Source: Pararhizobium sp. YC-54 (GTDB lineage Bacteria > Pseudomonadota > Alphaproteobacteria > Rhizobiales > Rhizobiaceae). From it: 64,000 nucleotides of DNA. Below the pieces are notes generated by a model that saw only the letters and a list, made by a program, of their open reading frames with translations, had not been told where the DNA came from and ran no database searches. Every line of letters starts with the position of its first letter. Position 1 is the stretch's first letter. The position numbers and the translations under genes were made by a program. The DNA is taken from assembly GCF_025847205.1 (NCBI RefSeq), contig NZ_JAOYTH010000018.1:67063-131062 (forward strand). The letters run 5' to 3'. This document shows, one piece after another, positions 1 through 9,295 of this stretch.

Positions 1-217
1 TTCCGCCGAACCGGTCTATGAAGGCATCAACCGGCCGCCGAACGGCGTGATGTTGGAAAACGACGCGGAGATCGCCGCCCATGCCCGCGAAATATACATC
101 CAGGCCGGCCGCAGCCACGCGATGCCACCCGGCAATATCACCGACATGACCAATGACGAGCGCAAGCTGTTGACCGCATGGTTCGAAAGCTCGGTTTCGG
201 AAGGCAAGACAGAATGA
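1..217 (+). CDS. puuD: Urate oxidase PuuD-type (cytochrome c domain), C-terminal end only
   Basis: Partial gene: only the last 71 codons are in the window (frame begins at base 2). The visible tail reads as a class I cytochrome c end, with the motif HAMPPGNITDM, whose Met would be the distal haem ligand, followed by the helix DERKLLTAWFE. This matches the C-terminus of the membrane-bound, cytochrome-c-fused urate hydroxylase PuuD, which oxidises urate to 5-hydroxyisourate at the inner membrane. The stop codon overlaps the start of the guanine deaminase gene (ATGA). The purine context supports the assignment; the membrane domain and CXXCH motif lie outside the window, so another fused cytochrome c protein cannot be fully excluded. 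Confidence 0.75.
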   Translation, partial: SAEPVYEGINRPPNGVMLENDAEIAAHAREIYIQAGRSHAMPPGNITDMTNDERKLLTAWFESSVSEGKTE

Positions 218-1536
218 CCGCCACCCTCATCCGCGGACGCACCTTGAGCTTCAGCCGTGCCCCTTTGAGCCTCGACGACACCGGCGCCTATACTTATGAG
301 GCCGACGGTGCGCTGCTGGTCGAAAACGGACTGATTGTCGCCAGTGGTAGCTATGAGGCCGTCAAGGCGCAGGCAGCCGGTGACGTCAGTGAAATCGACC
401 ACCGCCCGCATCTGATCCTGCCCGGCTTCATCGACACGCACCTGCATTTCCCACAGATGCAGGTGATCGGCTCCTATGCCGCAAATCTTCTGGAATGGCT
501 GAACACCTATACGTTTCCGGAGGAATGCCGCTTCGTCGAGACGGCGCATGCTGAGCGTATTGCCGGAAAATTCTTCGACGAGATGGTCCGCCACGGCACG
601 ACGACGGCGGTTGCCTATTGCTCGGTGCACAAGGCCTCCGCCGATGCTTTTTTCGCCGAGGCGCTGAACCGCAACATGCGCATGATCGCCGGCAAGGTGA
701 TGATGGACCGCAACGCGCCGCAGGGCCTGCTCGATACGCCTCAAATGGGTTACGACGAAACCCGCGCCGTCATCGAACAATGGCATGGCAAGGGCCGCAA
801 TCACGTCGCCATCACCCCGCGCTTTGCCATCACCTCGACGCCCGAGCAGATGTCGGCCGCCGAAGCGCTGGTGCGCGAATTTCCGGACCTACACGTCCAG
901 ACGCATCTTTCGGAAAACCGCGACGAGATCGATTTCACCTGTGCGCTCTACCCGGACGCGATCGACTATACCGACGTCTACGCCCGCTACGGTCTGCTCG
1001 GTCCGAAAACCCTGTTCGGCCACTGCATCCACCTGTCCGAGCGCGAGATGGATGTGATGAGCGAGACCGGCTCGATTGCCGTTCATTGCCCGACCTCCAA
1101 CCTCTTCCTCGGTTCCGGCCTGTTTCCGCTCAGGCGGCTGACGACCCGCGAAAAGCCCGTGCGCGTCTCCTTCGCCACCGATATCGGCGGCGGCACCAGC
1201 TATTCGATGCTGCGCACCATGGACGAGGCCTACAAGATCCAGCAGTTGCAGGGCGAGCGGCTGAACCCATTCGAAAGCTTCTATTACATGACGCGTGGCA
1301 ATGCCGAAGCTCTGTCACTTGCCGACAAGATCGGCACGCTGGAGCCCGGCACCGACGCGGATTTCATCGTGCTGAACATGGCGGCGACCCCGGCCATGGC
1401 GCTGAAGGCGGAGGTCGTCACCTCGCTCGCTGACGAACTGTTCCTGTTGCAGACAATGGGGGATGACCGGGCGATTGCCGAAACCTATGTGGCAGGTGTG
1501 GCGGCGAAAGCGGGGCTTGGGACACCCTCCCCTTGA
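214..1536 (+). CDS. guaD: Guanine deaminase
   Basis: Cytosolic zinc amidohydrolase, 440 residues, that deaminates guanine to xanthine, feeding xanthine dehydrogenase and the urate pathway. Visible motifs are PGFIDTHLHFPQ with the HxH metal pair at residues 76 and 78, QTHLSEN, GHCIHL and ATDIGGGTSYSM with the late metal-binding Asp. Length and the segment around LLEWLNTYTFPEE are typical of bacterial guanine deaminases rather than other amidohydrolases. An in-frame ATG lies 36 bases upstream, but the chosen ATG overlaps the stop of the preceding puuD gene, the usual arrangement for translational coupling. The two genes appear to be the end of a purine-degradation operon. Confidence 0.93.
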   Translation: MTATLIRGRTLSFSRAPLSLDDTGAYTYEADGALLVENGLIVASGSYEAVKAQAAGDVSEIDHRPHLILPGFIDTHLHFPQMQVIGSYAANLLEWLNTYTFPEECRFVETAHAERIAGKFFDEMVRHGTTTAVAYCSVHKASADAFFAEALNRNMRMIAGKVMMDRNAPQGLLDTPQMGYDETRAVIEQWHGKGRNHVAITPRFAITSTPEQMSAAEALVREFPDLHVQTHLSENRDEIDFTCALYPDAIDYTDVYARYGLLGPKTLFGHCIHLSEREMDVMSETGSIAVHCPTSNLFLGSGLFPLRRLTTREKPVRVSFATDIGGGTSYSMLRTMDEAYKIQQLQGERLNPFESFYYMTRGNAEALSLADKIGTLEPGTDADFIVLNMAATPAMALKAEVVTSLADELFLLQTMGDDRAIAETYVAGVAAKAGLGTPSP

Positions 1537-1750
1537 GGGTAGATGGCAAGTTCGCTCCCTCTTCTCCCCGGCGGGGAGAAGGTGGCCCGCAGGGCCGGAT
1601 GAGGGGACGGCTGGCTCCGAAATTGCAGAAAGAGCCCCCTCATCGCCTCGCATATGCTCGGCACTTCTCCCCGCTGGGGAGAAGAGGGAGACTGCGGTGG
1701 CGGCATTCGATCCATATGCGATGGACCTCTCCCCTCAAGGGAAGGTAGAG
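1524..1750. repeat. RIME-like mosaic palindromic repeat, copy A
   Basis: Intergenic block between two convergent genes, made of nested palindromes. Two near-perfect hairpins of the form CTTCTCCCC...GGGGAGAAG lie at 1561-1581 and 1665-1685. GATGAGGGG at 1598-1606 is inverted as CCCCTCATC at 1636-1644, and the ends carry related CTCCCCTTGAGGG / CCCCTCAAGGGA segments in opposite orientation. These are hallmarks of rhizobial intergenic mosaic elements. Open frames across it are repeat artefacts. It probably also ends transcription from both flanking operons. Confidence 0.75.
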
Positions 1751-1778
1751 TCCACCATATTCGCCGAAACTCGACTTA

Positions 1779-3710
1779 TCAGTCTTTCCACGCCGCAACT
1801 GCCTGCGGCTTGACGTCCGCCTCGCCGAGAATGACCGTGCCAACTGCCGGGCTTGCCCAGACCTCCGTCCCGTAGTTGAAGGCAAACGTCACTCCGCCGC
1901 GCTCGCGCAGCCGAATATGGTCGGGAAGCGCTATCGTTTCGAGACCGGCTTTTGCGGCCAGATGAGCGACCGTCTGTTGCAACAGGTCCTGATCCGGCCA
2001 ACAAGCGAGATAGTGGTGCAATCCCTTCGCCGTGAGCGCCGGATCGTCGTTGCCAAAGCGCGCAAGCACCTCGCCGTCCGTCTCGACATATTCGCGCCAG
2101 CGGATTGCCGCCCCCGAAACGCTGCCGCAGACCGCATCCTCCAATCCCGGACGCAATGACGAAACCTGTGTGACACGAACGCCTGTAAGCGCGGCAAGCG
2201 TACCCGGCGGCAGGTTTTCCGGAATGGCGAATTGCCGCGTGCGCGAACCGGAGCGCGGACCGTAGAGCACGATGCCTTTTGCGGCGCTGAAGGCCTGCAG
2301 GGCCGCGTCCGAGACCATCATCAGCGAAGGAACCAGCACCAGCCGGTAGCCATCAAGCGGTGCGCCCGGGGGGACGAAATCGACGTTGACGCCGAGTTTT
2401 CGAACCGCCTCGTACCAGCGGAAGGCGAGATCGTGGTACTGGAAATCCCTGCCCTGCGGCTGAATGACAGAGGCCCAATAGGTTTCGTAGTCATAGACGA
2501 TGGCGACCGCGGCCTGTTCGGTTGCCGGCAGTTCGCCCGTCTCGATGATCTCGCGGCCGGTGATCTCCGCTTCGCGGCCGCCGGCGGACAGCTCGTCCGA
2601 GCCCGGCAGGTTGAGGCCCGCATGCATCTGCTCCTGCGCAAACGGTGCCTGACGCCAGCGGAAGTAACTGACGACTTCGGCACCATGCGCCAAAGCCTCC
2701 CAGGTCCACAGCCGCACCATGCCCGGCTTCGGCACAGGGTTCCACGGCGCCCAGTTTACCGGTCCCGGCTGCTGCTCCATGACCCAGAAACGGCCGCGGC
2801 CGACGCCGCGGTAGAGATCGTGGTGGAACGGCGCGATATCCGGATGCGAGGTCTCCGCCCAGCGGTTCTTCTCTTCCTGGCTGAATGGAAATTTTTCGAC
2901 GAAACCGATTGGATAGCTGTCCCACGAGGCGACATCGAGATTTTCGCCGACCTTCCAGTGGTCGAAATCATTGACGAAGCCCATGAAGTTATGGGTGATC
3001 CAGCGGCCGGGCGAATGCTTGCGGATGATCTCGCACTGCATCTTGTCGTAGGCAGCCACCTGCCCCGACTGGAAGCGCCAGAAATCGAGCCGTGCTGCCG
3101 GATTGGTCTCGGTGACGGTCAGGTTCGGCAGCACGACATCCTCGAAACTGTTCACCTCCATCGACCAGAAGACATTGCCCCAGGCCTCGTTCAGCTGGTC
3201 GGTCGACTGGTAGCGCAGCCTCAGCCAGCGGCGGAAGGCCTTCAGGTCCTCCGGGCCCCAGGATTGCGTCGTGTCGTGGCAGCCATATTCGTTGTCCGTC
3301 TGCCAGCCGTCGAGTGCCGGATGTTCGCCATAGCGCTTGGCGATGATCTCGACGATGCGCGCACTTTCGCGCCACCAGATTTCCGAGGAGAACGTATAGT
3401 GCCTACGCGAACCGAAGCCGCGTACATGGCCCTGTTGATCGACCGGGGCGATCTCGGGATATTCGTCCATCAACCATTTCGGCGGCGTCGCCGTTGGCGT
3501 ACCGAGCACGACTTTCAGGCCCGCAGCACCGAGCGTGTCCATCGCCCGGTCGAGCCAGCCGAAATCGAACGCGCCCCGCCTCGGCTCCAGCCGCGACCAG
3601 GCAAATTCACCGATGCGCACGAAGGAAATTCCCATGTCCCGCATGCGGCGGGCATCCTTTGCCCACCACGCCTCTGGCCAATGTTCCGGATAATAGCAAA
3701 CGCCCAGCAT
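1779..3710 (-). CDS. GH42 beta-galactosidase
   Basis: Cytosolic glycoside hydrolase family 42 enzyme, 643 residues, cleaving terminal beta-galactosides such as lactose or plant galacto-oligosaccharides. The N-terminal TIM barrel begins LGVCYYPEHWPEAWW; the acid/base Glu141 lies in TDNEYG and the nucleophile Glu312 in VMEQQPGPVNW, both at positions usual for the family. A GATase-like trimerisation domain and a C-terminal beta domain follow. There is no signal peptide, so the substrate must be imported, which fits the upstream transporter. Its ATG overlaps the stop of the ATPase gene (TAATG). The set resembles the Agrobacterium/Sinorhizobium lac operon, although there lacZ precedes lacK. The natural substrate is not proven. 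Confidence 0.9.
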   Translation of the reverse strand: MLGVCYYPEHWPEAWWAKDARRMRDMGISFVRIGEFAWSRLEPRRGAFDFGWLDRAMDTLGAAGLKVVLGTPTATPPKWLMDEYPEIAPVDQQGHVRGFGSRRHYTFSSEIWWRESARIVEIIAKRYGEHPALDGWQTDNEYGCHDTTQSWGPEDLKAFRRWLRLRYQSTDQLNEAWGNVFWSMEVNSFEDVVLPNLTVTETNPAARLDFWRFQSGQVAAYDKMQCEIIRKHSPGRWITHNFMGFVNDFDHWKVGENLDVASWDSYPIGFVEKFPFSQEEKNRWAETSHPDIAPFHHDLYRGVGRGRFWVMEQQPGPVNWAPWNPVPKPGMVRLWTWEALAHGAEVVSYFRWRQAPFAQEQMHAGLNLPGSDELSAGGREAEITGREIIETGELPATEQAAVAIVYDYETYWASVIQPQGRDFQYHDLAFRWYEAVRKLGVNVDFVPPGAPLDGYRLVLVPSLMMVSDAALQAFSAAKGIVLYGPRSGSRTRQFAIPENLPPGTLAALTGVRVTQVSSLRPGLEDAVCGSVSGAAIRWREYVETDGEVLARFGNDDPALTAKGLHHYLACWPDQDLLQQTVAHLAAKAGLETIALPDHIRLRERGGVTFAFNYGTEVWASPAVGTVILGEADVKPQAVAAWKD

Positions 3711-4807
3711 TACTTCGTCAAATCCCCGTTGATGATGGCGACGCCCTTAGCGTCGAAGAGGTGGCAGGCCTTGGGCGGGATGCCGATGCGGAAATCCGCC
3801 CCTGGTTTTGCCGTGGCAAGCCCATCGGCCTTGACGGCGATGTCGCTGCCATCGGAAAGGCTCACATAGAACATGGTCTCGGAGCCGAGATACTCGGCGA
3901 GCCTCAACTTGGCCGACAGGATGGCGCCGTCCTTCCCGTCAGCATCGATATGCTCGGGGCGAATACCGAGCGTCACCGCCTGGCCTTCGCCAACCTTCGC
4001 ATTGCCGGCCGGCAGCAGGATATCGACACCGCCCGGCAGCGTGACGCGAATCTGATCGCCTGCAGGCGACGCCGTCGCCTGCAGAAAATTCATCTTCGGC
4101 GAGCCGATGAAACCGGCGACGAAAATATTGTTCGGCCGGTGGTAAAGCTCCAGCGGCGAGCCAATCTGCTCGATCGAACCGGCGCTCAGGACCACGATCT
4201 TGTCGGCCATGGTCATGGCTTCCACCTGATCGTGGGTGACATAGATCATCGTTGCCTTCAGGTCCTGATGCAGCGTGCTGATCTCGGTGCGCATCTGGAC
4301 GCGGAGCGCTGCATCAAGGTTGGACAGCGGTTCGTCGAACAGGAAAACTTCCGGATTGCGCACGATAGCGCGACCGATGGCGACACGCTGGCGCTGGCCG
4401 CCGGAGAGTTGTGACGGCTTGCGGCCGAGCAGCGGTTCGAGCTGCAGCATCTTCGCCGCGCGGGCCGTGCGCTTTTCGATCTCGGCCTTGTCGTGGCCGG
4501 TCATGCGCAGGCCGAAGCCGATATTATCGGCGACGGTCATATGCGGATAGAGCGCATAGGACTGGAACACCATGGCGACGCCGCGCTCGGACGGGCCGAC
4601 ATGGGTCATGTCGTTGCCGCCGATCTTCAGTTCCCCGGACGAGATTTCCTCAAGGCCGGCAATCATCCGTAGCAACGTGGACTTGCCGCAGCCGGAGGGG
4701 CCGACGAAGACACAGAACTCGCCATCGGCAATCGAGAAATCGACACCCTTGATGACGCTGACGGCGCCGAACTGCTTGGTGACATTGCGGAGCGTGACAT
4801 CAGCCAT
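3710..4807 (-). CDS. Sugar ABC transporter ATPase (MalK/UgpC/LacK family)
   Basis: Nucleotide-binding subunit of a CUT1 sugar importer, 365 residues. It shows the Walker [10 protein letters not shown], the Q-loop at [10 protein letters not shown], the signature LSGGQRQR, Walker [13 protein letters not shown] and the H-loop VTHD. It is followed by the C-terminal OB-fold regulatory domain typical of MalK/UgpC/MsmK proteins, with LGIRPEHI. It acts at the cytoplasmic face with the two permeases encoded just upstream. Gene order binding protein, permease, permease, ATPase, hydrolase indicates one operon for beta-galactoside uptake and hydrolysis. CUT1 ATPases are often shared between importers, so specificity comes from the binding protein. 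Confidence 0.92.
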   Translation of the reverse strand: MADVTLRNVTKQFGAVSVIKGVDFSIADGEFCVFVGPSGCGKSTLLRMIAGLEEISSGELKIGGNDMTHVGPSERGVAMVFQSYALYPHMTVADNIGFGLRMTGHDKAEIEKRTARAAKMLQLEPLLGRKPSQLSGGQRQRVAIGRAIVRNPEVFLFDEPLSNLDAALRVQMRTEISTLHQDLKATMIYVTHDQVEAMTMADKIVVLSAGSIEQIGSPLELYHRPNNIFVAGFIGSPKMNFLQATASPAGDQIRVTLPGGVDILLPAGNAKVGEGQAVTLGIRPEHIDADGKDGAILSAKLRLAEYLGSETMFYVSLSDGSDIAVKADGLATAKPGADFRIGIPPKACHLFDAKGVAIINGDLTK

Positions 4808-4852
4808 GGGCCCTGCCTTTCGATGAATGTTGAAATGTGGAAATCGCGGCGA

Positions 4853-5704
4853 TCATCCCTTGGTCGCTCCCAGCGTCAGCCCGGCGATGAAATGCTTCTG
4901 CATCAGGAAGAACATCAGGACGGGCGGCATGGCAGCGACGATCGAGCCGGCCGAGACCAGATGCCAGGCGGCGATCCATTGGCCGTTCAGCGAATAGAGC
5001 CCGGCCGTCACCGGCATCGCATGCTGGCCCTGCACCAGGACGGTCGCCCAAAAGTAGTCGTTCCAGATGAAGGTGAAGACCAGCACCGAAAGGGCAGCGA
5101 TCGCCGGGCGCATCAGCGGCAGGACGATATAACGGAAGATCCGCCACTCGCTGACGCCCTCGACGCGAGCGGATTCGATCAGCGCGAAGGGTAGCGACTT
5201 GATGAAGTTGCGCATGAACAGCGTGCAGAAACCGGTCTGGAAGGCGATATGGAAGAGTACGAGGCCGGAGACGCTGTCGTACAGCCCCGCCTTCAGCGTC
5301 ATGTCGCGGACCGGTACCATGAGGATCTGGAACGGAATGAAATTGCCCGCAACGAACATGAAGAAGACGACGAGATTGACGCGGAACTTGTAGACCGCCA
5401 GCGCAAAACCGGAGAGGCAGGCAAGGCCGACCGCGCCGATCACCGTGGGGATCGTCACCTTGAAGGAGTTGAGGATGTACCAGCCGATCGGCGAATCCCT
5501 GAAGACCGCTGTATAGTTCTCGATACCGGCAAAGCGCGAGGGCATGCCGAAATAGTTGCCGGCAGCGAGATCGCCGGACGGGCGGATCGAGGTGATGGCG
5601 ACGCCGATCAGCGGCAAGAGCCAGACGATGAGCGCGATCGGCAGGATGATCGTATAGGCGTGGCGCACCCAGGGGGCGGCCTTCTGGACAGGCGTTGGAA
5701 ACAT
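4853..5704 (-). CDS. Sugar ABC transporter permease (MalG/LacG-like)
   Basis: Inner-membrane permease of 283 residues with about six membrane segments. The EAA loop that docks on the ATPase is visible as ESARVEGVSEWRIFRYIVLPLMRPA. The start MFPTPVQKAAPW is chosen because its ATG overlaps the stop of the upstream permease gene (ATGA); a longer open frame reading through that gene is in a shadow frame. It pairs with the MalF-like permease to form the channel of the beta-galactoside importer. Confidence 0.9.
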   Translation of the reverse strand: MFPTPVQKAAPWVRHAYTIILPIALIVWLLPLIGVAITSIRPSGDLAAGNYFGMPSRFAGIENYTAVFRDSPIGWYILNSFKVTIPTVIGAVGLACLSGFALAVYKFRVNLVVFFMFVAGNFIPFQILMVPVRDMTLKAGLYDSVSGLVLFHIAFQTGFCTLFMRNFIKSLPFALIESARVEGVSEWRIFRYIVLPLMRPAIAALSVLVFTFIWNDYFWATVLVQGQHAMPVTAGLYSLNGQWIAAWHLVSAGSIVAAMPPVLMFFLMQKHFIAGLTLGATKG

Positions 5705-6612
5705 CAGGCGTTCCTTTCCTGCATCAGCATGCGCACGATGAACAGCGTGATGAACACCATCATGATCATGAACAGAACCACCGCGATCGCCGCGCCATAA
5801 CCCATGCGATAGCCGTATTCCGACAGCGCCTGCTCGTACATGTAGAAGGACAGGACGCGGCTCGATCCGTAAGGGCCGCCATCGGTCATGATCGACACCA
5901 GGTCGAAGGAACGCAGCGCGCCGATAACGGTGACGACGATGGCGATGAAGGTCGCAGGCCCAAGCTGCGGCAGGATGATGTTCCAGAGCAGCGACCAGCC
6001 CTTGGCGCCATCCATGCGGGCGGCTTCCACTTGTTCCGGATTGATGTTGTTGAGGCCCGTCAGGTAGAGGATCATGCAATAGGCGATCTGCGGCCAGAGA
6101 CCGGCGGCGATGATGCCGAGCGTAACGTAGCGCTCGTCGGCGAGAATGGCGATGTTCTCGCCGCTCACCGCCTTGATCAGCGCCGAGAGCAGACCGAAAT
6201 CCGGCGCATAGAACCAGGTGAAGATCAGGCCGACGACCACCTGGCTGATGACGAAGGGAAAGAAGAACAGCGACTTGTAAAGCCGAATGCCGGTGACCGT
6301 CTGATTGAGGAACAGTGCCACGGCAAGACCGGCCGGGACTGCCAGCAGATAAAGCACCAGCCAGAGGATGTTATTCTTCAGCGACGTGTAGAACGCCTCG
6401 TCATCGAGAAGCTCGACATAGTTGGCCATGCCGATCCAGGTTTTGGCGCCCAGCCCGTCCCAGTCGTAGAAACTGATCCAGATCGACTGGAAGATGGGGA
6501 TGATCACATAGATCGAAAACATGATCATGCCGGGCGCCAGAAACAGCCAGGGCGCAAGGCGCTGCTGGTTGCGCTTCCAGGAACTCGACGTTGCGGGAAC
6601 GGTGCTGCTCAT
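5704..6612 (-). CDS. Sugar ABC transporter permease (MalF/LacF-like)
   Basis: Inner-membrane permease of 302 residues, first permease of the CUT1 importer. A short cytoplasmic N-terminus is followed by WLFLAPGMIMFSIYVIIP, the typical first membrane segment of MalF-like subunits without the large periplasmic loop. The EAA motif is at EAARMDGAKGWSLLWNIILP. It is separated from the upstream binding-protein gene by about 220 bases that hold a palindromic repeat, which may dampen expression of the membrane components relative to the binding protein. Confidence 0.9.
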   Translation of the reverse strand: MSSTVPATSSSWKRNQQRLAPWLFLAPGMIMFSIYVIIPIFQSIWISFYDWDGLGAKTWIGMANYVELLDDEAFYTSLKNNILWLVLYLLAVPAGLAVALFLNQTVTGIRLYKSLFFFPFVISQVVVGLIFTWFYAPDFGLLSALIKAVSGENIAILADERYVTLGIIAAGLWPQIAYCMILYLTGLNNINPEQVEAARMDGAKGWSLLWNIILPQLGPATFIAIVVTVIGALRSFDLVSIMTDGGPYGSSRVLSFYMYEQALSEYGYRMGYGAAIAVVLFMIMMVFITLFIVRMLMQERNA

Positions 6613-6667
6613 CGCGGCCCCTTTGCTTTGAAGTAGTTTGAAAACAATTGACGCATTCCGGGCAACT

Positions 6668-6818
6668 GCCCCTCACCCTAACCCTCTCCCCGCAGGCGGG
6701 GAGAGGGAACCACAGAGGTTGCCACGCCCCCGTTTCCAAGCGAGGCCACCGGGGGGCTGCCACTTGTCCCTTCTCCCCGCTTGCGGGGAGAAGGTGCCCG
6801 ACAGGCCGGATGAGGGGC
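6668..6818. repeat. RIME-like mosaic palindromic repeat, copy B
   Basis: Second mosaic element, sitting inside the transporter operon between the binding-protein and permease genes. It has outer inverted ends GCCCCTCA (6668-6675) and TGAGGGGC (6811-6818). Two hairpins lie inside: CCCTCTCCCCGC / GCGGGGAGAGGG at 6682-6707 with a two-base loop, and CCTTCTCCCCGC / GCGGGGAGAAGG at 6769-6794 with a two-base loop. The hairpin core is shared with copy A at 1.5-1.75 kb. Confidence 0.78.
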
Positions 6819-6834
6819 AAAAGTCAGATGCTGG

Positions 6835-8061
6835 TTACTTGTAAATCCGCCCGCGTGCCTTTTCGAGCCGCGCAAGGATCGCATCGACATTGTCCGGCTT
6901 GACCATGAACTGCTGGAAGCCTTCCATGCCGGCCTTTGCCATTTCGGCTGGTGCATCGCGATCGTAGAACTGGGCGAGCGCATAGGCGTTCGCCAGCATC
7001 TCGAACCCGGCCTTGAGGAACGGATCATTCGATTTTGCCGACTGGTTGTTGACCGGAAGCTGGCCGAGGACCTCGTTCATCTTGGTCTGCGCTTCAGGCG
7101 TTGCCAGATAGGCGAGAAACTTGCGGGCATCTTCCTTGTTCTTCGCACCCGACGGGATATGGAAGGACTCGGTCGGCGCATCCTCGGCCATCGGAATGCC
7201 GGCGGTGATTTCGGGGAACTGCAGGAAGCCGATCTGGTCTGCCTTCAATCCGCCGTCCACCATCGCGGCAACGGCGAAATTGCCCATCAGATACATCGGC
7301 GCCTTGCCCTGCACGAACTGCGGAATGGCATCCTGCCAGTCGATCGCGGCGTGGTTTTCGAGGAAATAGCCCGGCTTGACCAGTTCGGCCCATTTCTCGA
7401 AGACGGCCTTCACCTTCGGATCGGTGTAGGGCACCTTGCCGGCGGTGAGGTCCATATGGAACTCATAGCCGTTGACGCGCAGGTCGAGATAGTCGAACCA
7501 GCCGCCGGTCGGCCAGAGCGCCTTGGTGCCGATTGCAAACGGCGTCATACCGGCTGCCTTGATCTTTTCGCAGGCGGCAATCAGCTCCGCCCAGTTCTTC
7601 GGCGGCGTGATCCCTTCCTTCTCGAAAATGTCCTTCCGGTAGTAGATGCCCCACTGATAGTAGGAATAGGGAATACCCCATTTCTTGCCGTCGATTTCCA
7701 TCGACTTGACGGCCGATTTCAGCTGGTCGTCCAGCTTGTTTTCGGCCCAGAGGTCAGAGACGTCCTCGAACAGCCCGGCCTTGACGAAGGGGGCCATGCG
7801 GTTGCCGGAATACCAGGACACCACGTCGGGCGCGTCGGCGGTCAGGAAGTTGCGGATCGCCGACTTGTAACCTTCATGGTCGAAATTGTTCCACTTGACC
7901 GTCACGTCCGGATGGGCAGCCTTGAACCCTTCGATCAGCGTTTCCATTGCCTTTTTCGGCGCCGGATCGGTCTGGTCGGAATTGACGACGAGTTCGCCTG
8001 CGAACGCGGTCGAGACGGTCAGTGCATAGCCGAGCGCGAGCGCGGCTTTAAAAGAATTCAT
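6835..8061 (-). CDS. Sugar ABC transporter substrate-binding protein (family 1)
   Basis: Periplasmic binding protein of 408 residues for the CUT1 importer. The N-terminus MNSFKAALALGYALTVSTAFA is a Sec signal peptide with cleavage before GELVV. The fold signature YSYYQWGIYYRKDIFEKEG and the late PEAQTKMNEVLGQLPVN are typical of extracellular solute-binding family 1. The start is fixed by a strong Shine-Dalgarno GGGAGG seven bases upstream; a longer frame beginning 102 bases earlier lacks one and would hide the signal peptide. First gene of the operon, divergent from the AraC regulator. The ligand is inferred as a beta-galactoside from the GH42 gene. Confidence 0.92.
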   Translation of the reverse strand: MNSFKAALALGYALTVSTAFAGELVVNSDQTDPAPKKAMETLIEGFKAAHPDVTVKWNNFDHEGYKSAIRNFLTADAPDVVSWYSGNRMAPFVKAGLFEDVSDLWAENKLDDQLKSAVKSMEIDGKKWGIPYSYYQWGIYYRKDIFEKEGITPPKNWAELIAACEKIKAAGMTPFAIGTKALWPTGGWFDYLDLRVNGYEFHMDLTAGKVPYTDPKVKAVFEKWAELVKPGYFLENHAAIDWQDAIPQFVQGKAPMYLMGNFAVAAMVDGGLKADQIGFLQFPEITAGIPMAEDAPTESFHIPSGAKNKEDARKFLAYLATPEAQTKMNEVLGQLPVNNQSAKSNDPFLKAGFEMLANAYALAQFYDRDAPAEMAKAGMEGFQQFMVKPDNVDAILARLEKARGRIYK

Positions 8062-8220
8062 GATATCCTCCCAAGGATCAGCGTGTGGTGCCGTTGCGTC
8101 CCGCAGGTCGTCTTGTTCCTCTATCCCGCATGAACGCCTTGACCTTGCGGCCGAAACCCGCAATCTACTTCCGACATTTCGGCATAGACTTCCGGTTTCC
8201 TAACATCAGCAGGATATGAA

Positions 8221-9186
8221 ATGACCCGCCGTCCGAAACTCATAAACAGGCTCGGGGCGACACCGGTTCATCCGGAGCGCGATCCGGCACATCCGCTGGT
8301 GGTCTTTGGCGATCACCGTTTCTGCGCTGGCGACAATATCAATGTGCGGCGGATGACAGGCCCGCACATGCACAGCCAGATCGAGCTCAACTTCGTGCTC
8401 GAAGGCGAAATGACCTACTGGTTCGACGGGCGCGAACTCAGCGTTTCGGAAGGCCGTCTCTGCCTGTTCTGGGGGATGATCCCGCATCAGGTGACCGATA
8501 TCAAAGAGCCGACGCGGTTCATCTGCCTCTACGTGCCGATGTCGGTCTTCCTGGCGCTCCCAAGCCTCAGCCGCTTTCGCGATGCCGTCTTTCGCGGCGC
8601 GATGATCGAGGCGCTCGACATCCGGCCCTATGACCGCGACGTCTTCATGCGCTGGCGCGAAGAGTTGCTGTCCGGTGACGAGGAACTGGAGCAGATCGTC
8701 CGCGAGGAGCTCGGCGCCCGTGTGCGCCGCCTTGACCGCGAGGGCTGGCGCGATCTGCGCGAACAGGGATCGGCCATCGCCTCCTTCGAGCATCACGACG
8801 CCGACCGCATGTTCCATGTCGAGCGGATGATGCGCTTCATCACCGAACATGCACTGGAGAACATATCGGCCGACGATGTCGGCAGGGACGTCGGCCTTCA
8901 CCCCAACTATGCAATGGGCATCTTCAAACGCACGGTCGGCGTGACCATCAATCAATCCATCGTCCGGCACCGCCTCGACACGGCGCAATCGCTGTTGATC
9001 TCCACCGACCTGCCAATCACCTCGATCGCCTTCGAGGCAGGCTTCGGCTCCCTCTCCCGCTTCTACGAAGCCTTTCACGACCGGTTCGGCACCAAGCCCG
9101 GCACATTCCGGCGCCGTCTTGCCAAGCCGCCCAGAGCGCGCGAGGTCCTTGCGACGGTGAACGGGCAGATCGCCGACGATAACTGA
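8221..9186 (+). CDS. AraC-family regulator of the beta-galactoside operon
   Basis: Transcription regulator of 321 residues. The N-terminal half is a cupin-like sensor (HMHSQIELNFVLEGEMTYWFDGREL) and the C-terminal ~110 residues carry two helix-turn-helix motifs: NISADDVGRDVGLHPNYAMG, and the second around PITSIAFEAGFGSLSRFYEAF. Start chosen at an ATG preceded by AGGA. It is divergent from the binding-protein gene with 159 bases between the start codons, so it most likely controls the sugar operon in response to an imported or intracellular sugar. The 'GSLSRFYEAFHDRFGTKPG' tail is diagnostic of the family. Confidence 0.9.
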   Translation: MTRRPKLINRLGATPVHPERDPAHPLVVFGDHRFCAGDNINVRRMTGPHMHSQIELNFVLEGEMTYWFDGRELSVSEGRLCLFWGMIPHQVTDIKEPTRFICLYVPMSVFLALPSLSRFRDAVFRGAMIEALDIRPYDRDVFMRWREELLSGDEELEQIVREELGARVRRLDREGWRDLREQGSAIASFEHHDADRMFHVERMMRFITEHALENISADDVGRDVGLHPNYAMGIFKRTVGVTINQSIVRHRLDTAQSLLISTDLPITSIAFEAGFGSLSRFYEAFHDRFGTKPGTFRRRLAKPPRAREVLATVNGQIADDN

Positions 9187-9191
9187 TAACC

Positions 9192-9224
9192 CCAAAAGAG
9201 GTAAAAATATTTTACCTCTTTTGG
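9192..9224. terminator. Perfect 15-bp inverted repeat after the araC-type gene
   Basis: Arms CCAAAAGAGGTAAAA and TTTTACCTCTTTTGG are exactly complementary around a three-base loop (ATA). The hairpin begins five bases after the AraC-type stop codon and 71 bases before lldD, with TTTCC following. It probably ends regulator transcription. The AT-rich stem and perfect symmetry also fit an operator for lldD. Confidence 0.55.
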
Positions 9225-9295
9225 TTTCCGCTCTTAACAACGGTTCCTGAAACATGGTATGGCCGGGCCATCCCTAGAGTTGGAAAACCCGCGCC

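Noticed and set aside
1463..1885. Several short open frames in the 1.5-1.8 kb repeat block
   Set aside because: They arise from the palindromic mosaic repeat and encode Pro/Arg/Gly-rich nonsense in all frames.
2232..3869. A 545-codon open frame antisense to the GH42 gene
   Set aside because: Mirror frame of a GC-rich gene with intact catalytic residues on the other strand.
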